A stretch of 64,000 bases of DNA from Pasteurella sp030783905 (GTDB lineage Bacteria > Pseudomonadota > Gammaproteobacteria > Enterobacterales > Pasteurellaceae). The notes under the pieces were generated by a model. It saw only the letters and a program-made list of their open reading frames with translations. It had not been told where the DNA came from and searched no databases. The stretch spans positions 1,116,001 to 1,180,000 of the forward strand of contig CP182107.1 in NCBI GenBank assembly GCA_051122655.1. The letters run 5' to 3'. A program made the position numbers and the translations under genes. Shown in pieces: positions 34,143 to 42,975 of this stretch (the stretch's first letter is position 1; each line of letters opens with the position of its first letter).

Positions 34143-35882
34143 CTATTGGCTAAATGGCTGGATCGGGTTAATTTTTTTTAACCAACTCAAAAAAGGGCGA
34201 GCTTGCATAAAACCGGTTATTCTTGAGCCTTCAATTTCCTGACCTTGTTGATTAAAAAAAATCAGGGTAGGCAAACCAATGACTTGAAGTTTTTGCATAA
34301 ATTCACGATTCGCTTCACTGTTTTTAGTCATATCCACTTGCAAGAGTAACATATGCGCAAACTGATCTTTCACCTGTGGATCACTAAAAGTGAATTTCTC
34401 AAATTCTTTACAAGCCACACACCAATCGGCATATAAATCTAACATCGCGAGCGCGTTAGGATTTTCAATTAACAGCTGTTGCAATTGCGCATAATTCGTA
34501 ATGCGTTCAAATTTAACCAAAGAAGGAGTTTGCGCTACTTGCGTATTGACTCGAGAGGCTTTCGTTGTCTCCGCATAATATACATATCCCATAACCCCCA
34601 TCACGAAAGTAAAGGCCCATACCCCTTTATTGTTTCTAAATTGATATAACACCCACAACGAGAACGCAAATACTAAGCTAAACCATAATACCATTTCGAT
34701 TTCAGGGAACACGCGAGAAATGAGGAAGACAGGTAACGCTAACAATACAAAACCAAAGGCATGTTTTACTTGAATCATCCAATTACCTGATTTTGGCAAC
34801 ATATTATTACCAAATACTGTAATGAAAATGAGGGGAAGCCCCATTCCTAAGGCTAATAAATATAAGGTGATTGCGCCAGTGAATAAATCGCCACTTTGTG
34901 CAACATAAAGTAACGCACCAGATAATGGTGCTGAGGTACAAGGCGATGCGATTAAACCTGCGATCATCCCCATCACAAACACCCCACCAAATGCACCTGA
35001 TTTTTGCTGCTGACTGTATTGAGTTAATCGAGTTTGCAAACTAACAGGTAATTGCAAAGTGAACAGCCCAAACATGGATAAAGCAAGCAACACAAAAATA
35101 AACGACAACGTTAATAAAACATAAGGACTTTGTAATGCCACTTGGAAAGGCAAGCCAATCGCCGCAACAATTAAACCGAGTAGTGTATAAGTCAACGCCA
35201 TACCTTGTACATACACAACACTTAAGGCGAATGCTTTAGCGGTACTCGGGCGCTGCTGACGGCCAATGACAATGGCTGATAAAAGAGGTAGCATGGGTAA
35301 AACACAAGGGGTAAAAGCAAGCCCTAACCCAAATAAGAAAAACCAAAAGACGGCATATTTACTCTCAACCAGTTTGGCGGCTAAACGATCTTGCTCTGCT
35401 AACGGTAATGAAGACAGTACGCTATCTTGTGTCGATACTGCACTCGACATCTGCCCCGCTTCCCTCTCTAGAACCATTAAATCAATGATCTGGGTTTCTG
35501 GTGGGTAGCAAAAGCCTTCCGTACAACCTTGATAAGTGATTTCAAGTTGCTGAGTTGCGGATAGCTGAGAAAAAGGCAACACAACAGTCAATTGATGACG
35601 ATAAATCTCCACATCACCAAAAAAATCATCTTGATGGGTTTCTGCCAACGGTAATGTAGGGTGAATCCATTGCCCAGACTCCCCTTTTATTTCAATACTT
35701 TTTTTATACAGATAATAACCGGAGGCAATATCCCAATTTAAAGACAGCCCGTTATGATGTTGACTGGCAGTAAAGACAAAGGCTTGCTCCGCGCTCAAAA
35801 AGGGCATTTTTTTATCAAACACCCCTGCATTGGTGGATAAACTTGTCCAAATCAACAATAAAATAAAAAATATTTTTTTCAT
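34143..35882 (-). CDS. dsbD: Thiol:disulfide interchange protein DsbD
   Basis: Moves reducing power from cytoplasmic thioredoxin across the inner membrane to DsbC, DsbE/CcmG and others. Signal peptide (MKKIFFILLLIWTS), periplasmic alpha domain with YQGCTEGFCYPP, eight-helix CcdA-like domain, and a thioredoxin-like gamma domain with YADWCVACKEFE. 579 residues from ATG 35882; an upstream in-frame ATG at 35912 would bury the signal peptide. Confidence 0.95.
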   Translation of the reverse strand: MKKIFFILLLIWTSLSTNAGVFDKKMPFLSAEQAFVFTASQHHNGLSLNWDIASGYYLYKKSIEIKGESGQWIHPTLPLAETHQDDFFGDVEIYRHQLTVVLPFSQLSATQQLEITYQGCTEGFCYPPETQIIDLMVLEREAGQMSSAVSTQDSVLSSLPLAEQDRLAAKLVESKYAVFWFFLFGLGLAFTPCVLPMLPLLSAIVIGRQQRPSTAKAFALSVVYVQGMALTYTLLGLIVAAIGLPFQVALQSPYVLLTLSFIFVLLALSMFGLFTLQLPVSLQTRLTQYSQQQKSGAFGGVFVMGMIAGLIASPCTSAPLSGALLYVAQSGDLFTGAITLYLLALGMGLPLIFITVFGNNMLPKSGNWMIQVKHAFGFVLLALPVFLISRVFPEIEMVLWFSLVFAFSLWVLYQFRNNKGVWAFTFVMGVMGYVYYAETTKASRVNTQVAQTPSLVKFERITNYAQLQQLLIENPNALAMLDLYADWCVACKEFEKFTFSDPQVKDQFAHMLLLQVDMTKNSEANREFMQKLQVIGLPTLIFFNQQGQEIEGSRITGFMQARPFLSWLKKINPIQPFSQ

Positions 35883-36091
35883 AAGCAAAACCATGTCACA
35901 CCATGACAACATAACACATTAAAAATCATTTCTTTTTCATATAATTATAAACATTAATGCCCGTTTATTGCGAAGTTTAATCCCTGCGCAACTTATTTTC
36001 TCACAAAAAATAAGTTTTGATAATTATTTCTATTTCATGTAGGATAGCCCCATTCGTTATTTTTCAGAAAAAAATAAGGGGCATTCCGAAT

Positions 36092-36358
36092 ATGAAAAAA
36101 GGTATTCATCCAGACAATTACCGTACTGTACTATTTTATGACTCAAATGCAAAGCAAGGTTTTTTAATCCGCTCTTGCGCTAGGACCACAACTACCATGA
36201 AATGGGAAGATGGGAATGAATATCCGCTCTTTATGTGTGATACCTCCTCAGCATCACACCCATACTATACAGGTAAAACACGTCAAATTGCGAATGAAGG
36301 TCGTGCCAGTGACTTCGTCAATCGCTATGGCAAATTTGGTACATTAAAATCAAAATAA
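36092..36358 (+). CDS. rpmE2: Ribosomal protein L31 type B (zinc-independent paralogue)
   Basis: 88 residues starting MKKGIHPDNYRTV, lacking the CxxC zinc motif of type A L31. It replaces zinc-binding L31 when zinc is short, freeing metal. It is followed after 9 bases by the L36 paralogue, the same pair as E. coli ykgM-ykgO. The pair is classically repressed by Zur; I could not identify a convincing Zur box upstream. An in-frame upstream codon at 36017 has no ribosome site. Confidence 0.94.
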   Translation: MKKGIHPDNYRTVLFYDSNAKQGFLIRSCARTTTTMKWEDGNEYPLFMCDTSSASHPYYTGKTRQIANEGRASDFVNRYGKFGTLKSK

Positions 36359-36367
36359 GGACACATC

Positions 36368-36508
36368 ATGCAAGTATTAAGTTCATTAAAAAGTGCCAAA
36401 ACGCGTCATCCTGGCTGTAAAATCGTTCGTCGCCATGGCGTAGTGTATGTTATTTGTAAAGAAAATCCACGTTTTAAAGCACGCCAAGGTGGCAAGAAAA
36501 AACGCTAG
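36368..36508 (+). CDS. rpmJ2: Ribosomal protein L36 type B (zinc-independent paralogue)
   Basis: 46 residues, MQVLSSLKSAKTRHPG through RQGGKKKR, matching E. coli YkgO. It has only two of the four zinc ligands of standard L36 (C17 and C30 remain), so it would not bind zinc in the usual way. Co-transcribed with L31 type B; two terminators follow. Confidence 0.93.
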   Translation: MQVLSSLKSAKTRHPGCKIVRRHGVVYVICKENPRFKARQGGKKKR

Positions 36509-36536
36509 AATACCCTCTTTTTGTATGTAAGCAAAA

Positions 36537-36557
36537 CGAGCTAACGCTCGACTTTTT
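36537..36557 (+). terminator. Terminator 1 after rpmJ2
   Basis: CGAGC-TAAC-GCTCG stem (36537-36550) followed by ACTTTTT. Confidence 0.75.
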
Positions 36558-36592
36558 CCCCCAATAACCTCACTCTATTGGGGGATTTTTTT
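36558..36592 (+). terminator. Terminator 2 after rpmJ2
   Basis: CCCCCAATA (36558-36566) pairs with TATTGGGGG (36576-36584), followed by ATTTTTTT. It directly abuts terminator 1, making a tandem stop before arcA. Confidence 0.9.
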
Positions 36593-36744
36593 ATGATCTA
36601 TATCATAAAATCAACATCTAATTTAACAAAACAACTTTTTCCTATTGTTACAATTATGTTGCAACTATAAAATGGGTAAGTTAATTTTATCCTTATATTA
36701 TCAACAGAATGATTAACATTGAACACTTACAATAGGATGTATAA

Positions 36745-37455
36745 ATGGGAACGCCACAAATTTTAATTGTTGAAGACGAAGCAATCACAAGAAATACCTT
36801 AAAAAGTATTTTTGAGGCGGAGGGTTATGAAGTATTTGAGGCTGCAGATGGCGCACAGATGCACCGTATTCTAGCGAATAGAGTGATTAATCTTGTCATC
36901 ATGGACATTAACTTACCGGGTAAGAATGGCCTAATGTTGGCGCGCGAACTACGAGAAACCACCAATACAGCATTAATGTTTTTAACTGGTCGTGATAATG
37001 AAGTGGATAAAATTCTTGGTCTCGAAATCGGTGCAGATGATTATATTACAAAGCCATTTAATCCAAGAGAATTAACTATCCGCGCACGCAATTTACTACA
37101 ACGTACGATGCAAGAAAATACGAAAGATAGCCATCACCCTATTGAGCAATATCGCTTTAATGGTTGGACATTAGACTTAAATAGCCGTATGTTAATTAAT
37201 CCTGAAGGGGAAGAGTATAAACTTCCACGCAGTGAATTCCGTGCCATGTTGCATTTCTGTGAAAACCCGGGCAAAATTCAAACCCGTGAAGAATTATTGA
37301 AAAAAATGACGGGACGTGAATTAAAACCCCAAGATCGCACTGTCGATGTGACCATCCGTCGCATTCGCAAACATTTTGAAGATCATCCTGAAACCCCTGA
37401 AATTATCGCGACGATCCATGGCGAAGGTTATCGTTTCTGTGGTGTACTCGAGTAA
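36745..37455 (+). CDS. arcA: Anoxic redox response regulator ArcA
   Basis: DNA-binding response regulator of the ArcB sensor; it represses aerobic and activates some fermentative genes when the quinone pool is reduced. OmpR-family receiver (phosphorylated Asp in VIMDINLPGKNG near 54) and winged helix (RTVDVTIRRIRKHFED). 236 residues. Likely a global regulator of anaerobic functions such as the fumarate reductase and formate hydrogenlyase in this window. Confidence 0.95.
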   Translation: MGTPQILIVEDEAITRNTLKSIFEAEGYEVFEAADGAQMHRILANRVINLVIMDINLPGKNGLMLARELRETTNTALMFLTGRDNEVDKILGLEIGADDYITKPFNPRELTIRARNLLQRTMQENTKDSHHPIEQYRFNGWTLDLNSRMLINPEGEEYKLPRSEFRAMLHFCENPGKIQTREELLKKMTGRELKPQDRTVDVTIRRIRKHFEDHPETPEIIATIHGEGYRFCGVLE

Positions 37456-37470
37456 ACCTGAATAATGTTA

Positions 37471-37507
37471 AAAAGCCTGTAATCTGTATTACAGGCTTTT
37501 TTTTTTA
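37471..37507. terminator. Bidirectional terminator between arcA and ubiD
   Basis: GCCTGTAAT-CTGT-ATTACAGGC, with A-run on the left and T-run on the right, serves both converging genes. Confidence 0.9.
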
Positions 37508-37509
37508 TG

Positions 37510-38988
37510 CTACGTTTCGCTTTCTAAGATCCCTAAACTTGCCCACATCTCATCGACTTTTTTCACCACATCAGGATCTTTTTTAATCGGCACGCCCCAC
37601 TCTCGTTGCGTTTCTCCGGGCCACTTATTGGTGGCATCAATCCCCATTTTAGATCCTAATCCTGCAACTGGCGAGGCAAAATCAAGATAATCAATCGGGG
37701 TATTTTCCACCAAGGTTAAATCACGCGCAGGATCACATCTTGTGGTCATCGCCCAAATCACATCTTTCCAATCCCGTGCATTGACATCATCATCACAGAC
37801 AATCACAAACTTGGTGTACATAAACTGGCGTAGGAAAGACCATACCCCCATCATCACGCGCTTAGCATGCCCTGCATACTGTTTCTTAATCGTCACCACC
37901 GCTAAACGATAAGAACAGCCTTCAGGTGGTAAATAAAAATCCACAATTTCTGGAAATTGTTTCTGTAAGATCGGAATAAAGACTTCATTTAACGCTTCCC
38001 CTAATACTGCTGGTTCATCAGGCGGACGCCCTGTATAAGTTGAATGATAAATCGGATCTTTGCGCATAGTCATGTGCGTGATGGTAAACACGGGGAAATA
38101 TTCTTGCTCATTATAATAACCAGTATGATCACCATAAGGACCTTCAAGTGCGGTCTCATTTGGGTCAATATAGCCTTCTAGCACGATTTCTGCACTGGCT
38201 GGTACTTCTAGATCATTACTGATCGATTTCACCACTGAGGTTTTAGTCCCACGCAATAACCCCGCAAACGCATACTCTGATAAGGTATCGGGTACTGGTG
38301 TCACTGCCCCTAAAATTGTGGCAGGATCGGCACCCAGTGCCACCGAAACAGGAAAAGGCTGACCGGGGTGGGTTTCTTTCCATTCTTGGAAATCTAATGC
38401 ACCGCCACGGTGAGAAAGCCAACGCATGATCAATTTATTTTTAGCCACTAATTGCTGACGATAGATCCCTAAATTTTGCCGTTTTTTCAATGGTCCTTTT
38501 GTGATCGTCAAGCCCCATGTTACTAAAGGAGCAACGTCGTCTTTCCAACATTGCATAATCGGTAATTTGTATAGATCAACCTCTTCCCCTGTTAAAATAA
38601 GTTGCTGGCAATCTGCTCTCCCTAATACCTTAGTTGGCATATTCAGGACTTGTTTAAATTGCGGAATACTTGAAAGAAAATCTTTAAACCCCTTTGGTGG
38701 CTCAGGTTCTTTCAAAAAAGCCAATAATTTCCCGACATCACGTAACGATGAAACCTGTTCTTGTCCCATTCCCATCGCTACTCTTTTCGGTGTGCCGAAT
38801 AAATTACATAACACGGGGATATCAAATCCTTTCGGATTCTCAAACAATAGCGCAGGGCCACCTGCGCGCAACGTGCGGTCGGCAATTTCTGTCATTTCAA
38901 GGAGGGGATCAATTTCCTGCTTGATCCGTTTTAACTCACCACGTTGTTCCAGTAAATCAAGAAACTCACGCAAATCTTTATATTTCAT
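37510..38988 (-). CDS. ubiD: Polyprenyl-4-hydroxybenzoate decarboxylase UbiD
   Basis: Decarboxylates the ubiquinone precursor using prenylated FMN made by UbiX. 492 residues from the ATG at 38988, whose product starts MKYKDLREFLDLLEQRGELKRI as in E. coli (MKYNDLRDFL). Hallmarks: NLGIYRQQ and GPYGDHTGYYN near 290. Upstream in-frame ATG codons at 39036, 39024 and 39000 exist, and none has a good ribosome site, so the start is not certain. Confidence 0.94.
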   Translation of the reverse strand: MKYKDLREFLDLLEQRGELKRIKQEIDPLLEMTEIADRTLRAGGPALLFENPKGFDIPVLCNLFGTPKRVAMGMGQEQVSSLRDVGKLLAFLKEPEPPKGFKDFLSSIPQFKQVLNMPTKVLGRADCQQLILTGEEVDLYKLPIMQCWKDDVAPLVTWGLTITKGPLKKRQNLGIYRQQLVAKNKLIMRWLSHRGGALDFQEWKETHPGQPFPVSVALGADPATILGAVTPVPDTLSEYAFAGLLRGTKTSVVKSISNDLEVPASAEIVLEGYIDPNETALEGPYGDHTGYYNEQEYFPVFTITHMTMRKDPIYHSTYTGRPPDEPAVLGEALNEVFIPILQKQFPEIVDFYLPPEGCSYRLAVVTIKKQYAGHAKRVMMGVWSFLRQFMYTKFVIVCDDDVNARDWKDVIWAMTTRCDPARDLTLVENTPIDYLDFASPVAGLGSKMGIDATNKWPGETQREWGVPIKKDPDVVKKVDEMWASLGILESET

Positions 38989-39147
38989 AGTCAGTACCAT
39001 TCCGATGTTATTTTCGATGCCCATATTGACTTGCACCTTAGACAGAAAAATATGTTATAGAGAACAAGCCTGATTGCAAGCAATTTTGCTATCTCAAGCA
39101 ACTTTCTGTAAAATCAGACAAATTAGGATTGGATGACACGGATTATT

Positions 39148-39630
39148 ATGACAAAGAAAAAAGTAAAAGTGAGCTCGACTACAATTGCATTAAATAAACG
39201 TGCACGACACGATTATTTTATTGAAGACGAAATGGAAGCCGGTCTGGAATTACAGGGCTGGGAAGTCAAGTCAATGCGAGCTGGAAAAGCCAACATTAGT
39301 GATAGCTATATTATTTTTAAACAAGGTGAAGCCTATTTATTTGGTTCAACAATTCAGCCACTTAATGTAGCCTCAACGCATATTGTGTGTGATCCCACTC
39401 GCACACGTAAACTCTTACTCAAGCAAAAAGAACTGGCATCACTGTTTGGTAAAGCCAATCGCGATGGCTATACCATTGTAGCTCTCTCACTCTACTGGAA
39501 AGGTGCCTGGGCTAAATTAAAAATTGGTCTTGCCAAAGGGAAAAAACAACACGACAAACGTGAAGATATCAAAGAACGAGAATGGAAAGTGACCAAAGAT
39601 CGTATTATGAAAAATGCACGTCTTGGTTAA
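39148..39630 (+). CDS. smpB: SsrA-binding protein SmpB
   Basis: Binds tmRNA and guides it into stalled ribosomes. 160 residues, MTKKKVKVSST onward, with NKRARHDYFIEDEMEAGLELQGWEVKS typical of the family and a basic C-terminal tail. ATG 39148 is chosen by homology; 39133 is an in-frame alternative. The tmRNA gene is not in the window. Confidence 0.95.
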   Translation: MTKKKVKVSSTTIALNKRARHDYFIEDEMEAGLELQGWEVKSMRAGKANISDSYIIFKQGEAYLFGSTIQPLNVASTHIVCDPTRTRKLLLKQKELASLFGKANRDGYTIVALSLYWKGAWAKLKIGLAKGKKQHDKREDIKEREWKVTKDRIMKNARLG

Positions 39631-39632
39631 AA

Positions 39633-39668
39633 AAAAGCCTTGTGGCAATAGTGCTCACAAGGCTTTTG
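39633..39668. terminator. Bidirectional terminator between smpB and mop
   Basis: AAAAGCCTTGTG (39633-39644) pairs with CACAAGGCTTTT (39655-39666), with A-run and T-run on either side. Confidence 0.85.
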
Positions 39669-39683
39669 TCAATAATGCGTGAA

Positions 39684-39893
39684 TTATTCAACACCGACCA
39701 TCACAGAAGTGGCTTTAATAATCGCATAAGCGTCTTTACCCACTTCTAGTTTCAACTCTTCCACTGCGGCAATAGAAATAGTCGATGTCACCACATTGCC
39801 CGCACCAATATCAATACCGACAACAGCGTTCACTGCACCTTTCTCCAAAGACACCACTTTTCCTTTAAATTGATTTCTTGCGCTAATTTTCAT
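39684..39893 (-). CDS. mop: Molybdate-binding protein Mop (TOBE domain)
   Basis: 69-residue single TOBE/Mop domain (MKISARNQFKGKVVSLEKGAVNAVV) that stores or buffers molybdate as a hexamer. ATG 39893 has GAGGG 6 bases upstream; a longer in-frame reading to 39953 has none. Molybdate buffering is relevant here because FdhF (18081) needs a molybdenum cofactor, though the genes are not linked in an operon. Confidence 0.93.
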   Translation of the reverse strand: MKISARNQFKGKVVSLEKGAVNAVVGIDIGAGNVVTSTISIAAVEELKLEVGKDAYAIIKATSVMVGVE

Positions 39894-39981
39894 GTTTTTC
39901 CCTCTTGATAAAATGAACAAAATTCGATATGAATTTGTCGCAATTATATCCAACAGAAAAAATAAAACAAGTCTTAAAAAG

Positions 39982-41358
39982 TTAGATTTTATTTAATAAA
40001 ATCAACGATCTAAAACCCTTTATATAACCCTCTTTGTCGGTCACATTTTCTAACCGCAATTGATAGTCGTGTAAGATTGCAATACGCTGAACAATGGATA
40101 AACCGAGCCCACTACCTTTCTCATTTTGTCCTGCTGGGCGGTAAAAACGTTGTCCTAATTTCACTAGATCCGCATCATTCACCCCATTACCATTATCTTC
40201 AATCGCAATACGATCGGCATACAGCTTAATCGTAATGGTACTGCCTTCTGGGCAATAGCGAATCGCATTATCGATTAAATTACGTAGCATTAAGGCTAAT
40301 AAAAAAGGTTGTCCTTGCTGTGGAGGGGGGGAGGTCTTACATTCAAATTCAAGTGCGATTTGTCGTTTTTGTGCTGCAAAATAGAGTTCACCGATTAAAG
40401 ATGAAATTAAGGCGTCCCAATGAATCACCTCTTTTTCCACTAATTCAGCTAGACTGTCTAGACGAGATAACGTCAGTAATTGCTCGATCAATTGGCTCGC
40501 ACGATCAATCCCGAGGGTTAAATTTTGTAAAGCCTGCTCACGCATCAATATATCCTCTCCCGCCATTTGTGCGACTTCCGTTTGAATGCGTAAAGCGGTA
40601 AGTGGACTGCGTAACTCATGTGCTGCATCTGATGTAAAACGTCTTTCACGTAATAGCATTGCGGCTGTGCGTTCAAAAAAGTGATTTAAGTTATCAATTA
40701 AGGGCAATATTTCCGTCGGCAAATGTTCTGTGGCTAATAACGATGTATCATCTGGGCGACGTTGCATTAACTGAACATTCACTTGTTTTAATGGTCGCAA
40801 TTCACGACTAATCACCCAAATCAGCATAGCTAATAAAAAAGGTAAACTTGCCAACCAAATCCACATTTGCCCAAACACCATTTGGTTAATGAGGTCATCG
40901 CGGTAATCTACCTCTTGACCCACTGCGATAATCCATTTTCCCTGATTCACTGGCAACCAAAAAATGCGCCACTGATCATCATCGTCACGAATCGCACTGA
41001 TTGAAAATCCACTATGTGGGGCAAAAATAAAGTTTTCCCCATTATTTCCATCACTTAAAAGGAGCGTGCCATGCTGATTAAAAATCGCAAAAGCAAGGGC
41101 ATCGTCGTCATAATGACGAACTTTCTTAAGTTGTTTATTCACATCATGGGGCGCACGGGCAATCAATGTGTTGTGTAAATTCGCAGAAGCTAAACGCTGG
41201 GCTAATAAAATCTGCTGCGCATCAAACACATCATTCACATCTTGTCTTACTTGGAACCATGTCACCGCTGTTGAAATAAGCCAAATCACTAATGCGGTTA
41301 AAGATAAAGTCACAATTAAACGTGCCCGTAAACTCGTTTGCTTAAGCCTATTCATCAT
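39982..41358 (-). CDS. qseC: Sensor histidine kinase, QseC/FirS type
   Basis: 458 residues: a helix near 15-35, periplasmic sensor domain, second helix near 165-185, HAMP-like linker, DHp domain with SDAAHELRSPLTALRIQ (phospho-His near 249), and an ATPase domain with NLIDNAIRYCPEG and GSGLGLSIVQRI. Its partner regulator is upstream with an 11-base overlap. The H. influenzae counterpart (FirS/QseC) is reported to respond to iron, zinc and cold; the ligand here is unknown. Confidence 0.88.
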   Translation of the reverse strand: MMNRLKQTSLRARLIVTLSLTALVIWLISTAVTWFQVRQDVNDVFDAQQILLAQRLASANLHNTLIARAPHDVNKQLKKVRHYDDDALAFAIFNQHGTLLLSDGNNGENFIFAPHSGFSISAIRDDDDQWRIFWLPVNQGKWIIAVGQEVDYRDDLINQMVFGQMWIWLASLPFLLAMLIWVISRELRPLKQVNVQLMQRRPDDTSLLATEHLPTEILPLIDNLNHFFERTAAMLLRERRFTSDAAHELRSPLTALRIQTEVAQMAGEDILMREQALQNLTLGIDRASQLIEQLLTLSRLDSLAELVEKEVIHWDALISSLIGELYFAAQKRQIALEFECKTSPPPQQGQPFLLALMLRNLIDNAIRYCPEGSTITIKLYADRIAIEDNGNGVNDADLVKLGQRFYRPAGQNEKGSGLGLSIVQRIAILHDYQLRLENVTDKEGYIKGFRSLILLNKI

Positions 41359-42013
41359 TTTTTCCTAACGCATACCCCACACCATGTACGGTACGAATAA
41401 AGTGTTTACCTAATTTTTGGCGTAAATTATAAACATGCACTTCGAGTGCATTACTACTGACTTCATCATCCCAATTGTAAAGTTTTTCTTCAATCATACG
41501 GCGAGAAAGTACACGATCTTTATTCAACATAAATAACTCTAATAATTTATACTCTCTCGTCGTTAAGGCGACTTCTTCCTGCCTTAAAAAGACTTTCCGC
41601 TGATTGGGGTCAAAACAGACTAAACTGTGTTCAATCACAGGATTCGCCTGTCCATAACGACGGCGAATTAATGCCTGTAAACGTGCAACCACTTCAACTA
41701 ATGCAAAAGGTTTGCATAGATAATCATCTGCCCCTTGCTGTAATCCCCTCACCCGTTCATCCAACGTATCACGTGCGGTTAAGATTAATACAGGCACATC
41801 ACACTTTTCTTTACGCCAATGCTGTAAAATATCGAGTCCATCCATTTTAGGTAAGGTTAAATCTAACACCACCGCATCATAAGGCGCACTTTTCACGGCC
41901 TCTAACCCTGTTTTCCCCTCTTGAAACCAGTCCACTAAAAAACCTGATTTTGTGAGTCCTATCTGTAACCCATTGCCAATTAAGGCATCATCTTCTATTA
42001 ATAAAATTCGCAT
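41348..42013 (-). CDS. qseB: Response regulator, QseB/FirR type
   Basis: OmpR-family regulator, 221 residues: receiver with DAVVLDLTLPKMDG (phospho-Asp near 51) and winged helix with EVHVYNLRQKLGKHFIRTVHGVGY. It overlaps the sensor gene, forming an operon. An uptake signal (42020-42028) lies 6 bases before the ATG and no clear ribosome site is seen, which is unusual. Confidence 0.9.
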   Translation of the reverse strand: MRILLIEDDALIGNGLQIGLTKSGFLVDWFQEGKTGLEAVKSAPYDAVVLDLTLPKMDGLDILQHWRKEKCDVPVLILTARDTLDERVRGLQQGADDYLCKPFALVEVVARLQALIRRRYGQANPVIEHSLVCFDPNQRKVFLRQEEVALTTREYKLLELFMLNKDRVLSRRMIEEKLYNWDDEVSSNALEVHVYNLRQKLGKHFIRTVHGVGYALGKNDE

Positions 42014-42486
42014 TTTTTGACCGCACTTGTTAAAAATTTGCTTTTATTTTACACAAAAATAAACAACATCCCCATTCTTACGTACCTTAAGTTAGCAGAT
42101 AAAGATGAAGGAAGCCTTAATCTCACCACATTCTTTCAAAAACTAGCTGCACTTTTATCAGCCAATCACAAAAAAAATAAAAAAATGTTGTAAGAAATCC
42201 ATTTCCTACCTCGACTAATCTCACCGTAACGCGATGATTAAGGAAAAACAGTACGCGATATGTCGAATGATCATAGGGAAGGAAGAAGGCTTTCTGTGCA
42301 ACTAGCGATTGACACAAAGGCCCCACCATATGGTGTTATCTTCGACGCATGAAGCAGAGAAAAGAAAAGGACGCTATGCCTGCTTAAAAGGGCATTTTCC
42401 GTATGCCATTTGACATTAGGTATACGGAAAGTGTCATCAATGGGCTTACAAGGCACGGATAACTTGTAATAACAATGAGGTAAATA
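42014..42486. promoter_or_regulatory. Gene-free control region of the DoxX-HvfABC operon
   Basis: About 470 bases with no supported gene. It holds an inverted repeat (42396-42430), a possible SigF-like ECF promoter (GTAAGA at 42190 and CGAC at 42212), and a GAGG ribosome site for the DoxX gene. Short open frames here lack ribosome sites and family features. Confidence 0.5.
42396..42430. promoter_or_regulatory. Inverted repeat upstream of the HvfABC operon
   Basis: TTTCCGTAT (42396-42404) and ATACGGAAA (42422-42430) are perfectly inverted across 17 bases. A TTGACA hexamer (42410-42415) lies between the arms. A candidate operator; the regulator is unknown. Confidence 0.45.
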
Positions 42487-42936
42487 ATGTATAAGACAAA
42501 TTCCAACATCCAACGGATTGGCACGGGCATCGGCCTACTTGGTTTACGTCTTTTTCTCGCTTGGGAGTTTTTTGAATCGGGTAAAGAAAAATGGAGAGGC
42601 GAAAACTGGTTTATGGAAATACAAGAAAGTTTTCCTTTCCCCTTCAATCTCATCCCAAGCGATCTTAATTGGACATTGGCGATGGGGGCAGAACTCTTAT
42701 TGCCGTTCTTCCTCATCCTCGGTTTTTTCACTCGCTGGAGTGCATTCAGCTTAACCGTATTAACCGCTGTTGCTTGGTACAGCGTACATGCAGGCGCGGG
42801 TTATAACGTGTGTAGTAATGGTTACAAAATGGCATTAATTTATATTGTCACCTTGTTACCATTAATCACTCAAGGGGCAGGTATATTCGCTGTAGATACG
42901 TTATTGCAGCGAAAATCCTCCGCTTTAAATCAGTAA
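42487..42936 (+). CDS. DoxX-family membrane protein of the HvfABC/bufferin operon
   Basis: 149 residues with four membrane helices and the family segments LGLRLFLAWEFFESGKEKW and LLPFFLILGFFTRW. DoxX-like proteins are common partners in operons for MNIO-modified peptides (called BufD in bufferin loci); a redox role in the membrane is suspected, not shown. First gene of the operon, with GAGG before the ATG; the precursor gene starts 39 bases later. Confidence 0.85.
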   Translation: MYKTNSNIQRIGTGIGLLGLRLFLAWEFFESGKEKWRGENWFMEIQESFPFPFNLIPSDLNWTLAMGAELLLPFFLILGFFTRWSAFSLTVLTAVAWYSVHAGAGYNVCSNGYKMALIYIVTLLPLITQGAGIFAVDTLLQRKSSALNQ

Positions 42937-42975
42937 AAAATAAATTTATTCATACACTTATATAGGAGATTAAAG

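Noticed and set aside
35883..36091. Zur box before rpmE2-rpmJ2
   Set aside because: Expected on biological grounds, but no stretch resembling the gamma-proteobacterial Zur dyad was convincing by eye.
42123..42731. Overlapping short minus-strand open frames upstream of and within the DoxX gene
   Set aside because: They overlap each other or the DoxX gene, have no ribosome sites or domains, and their composition is not protein-like.
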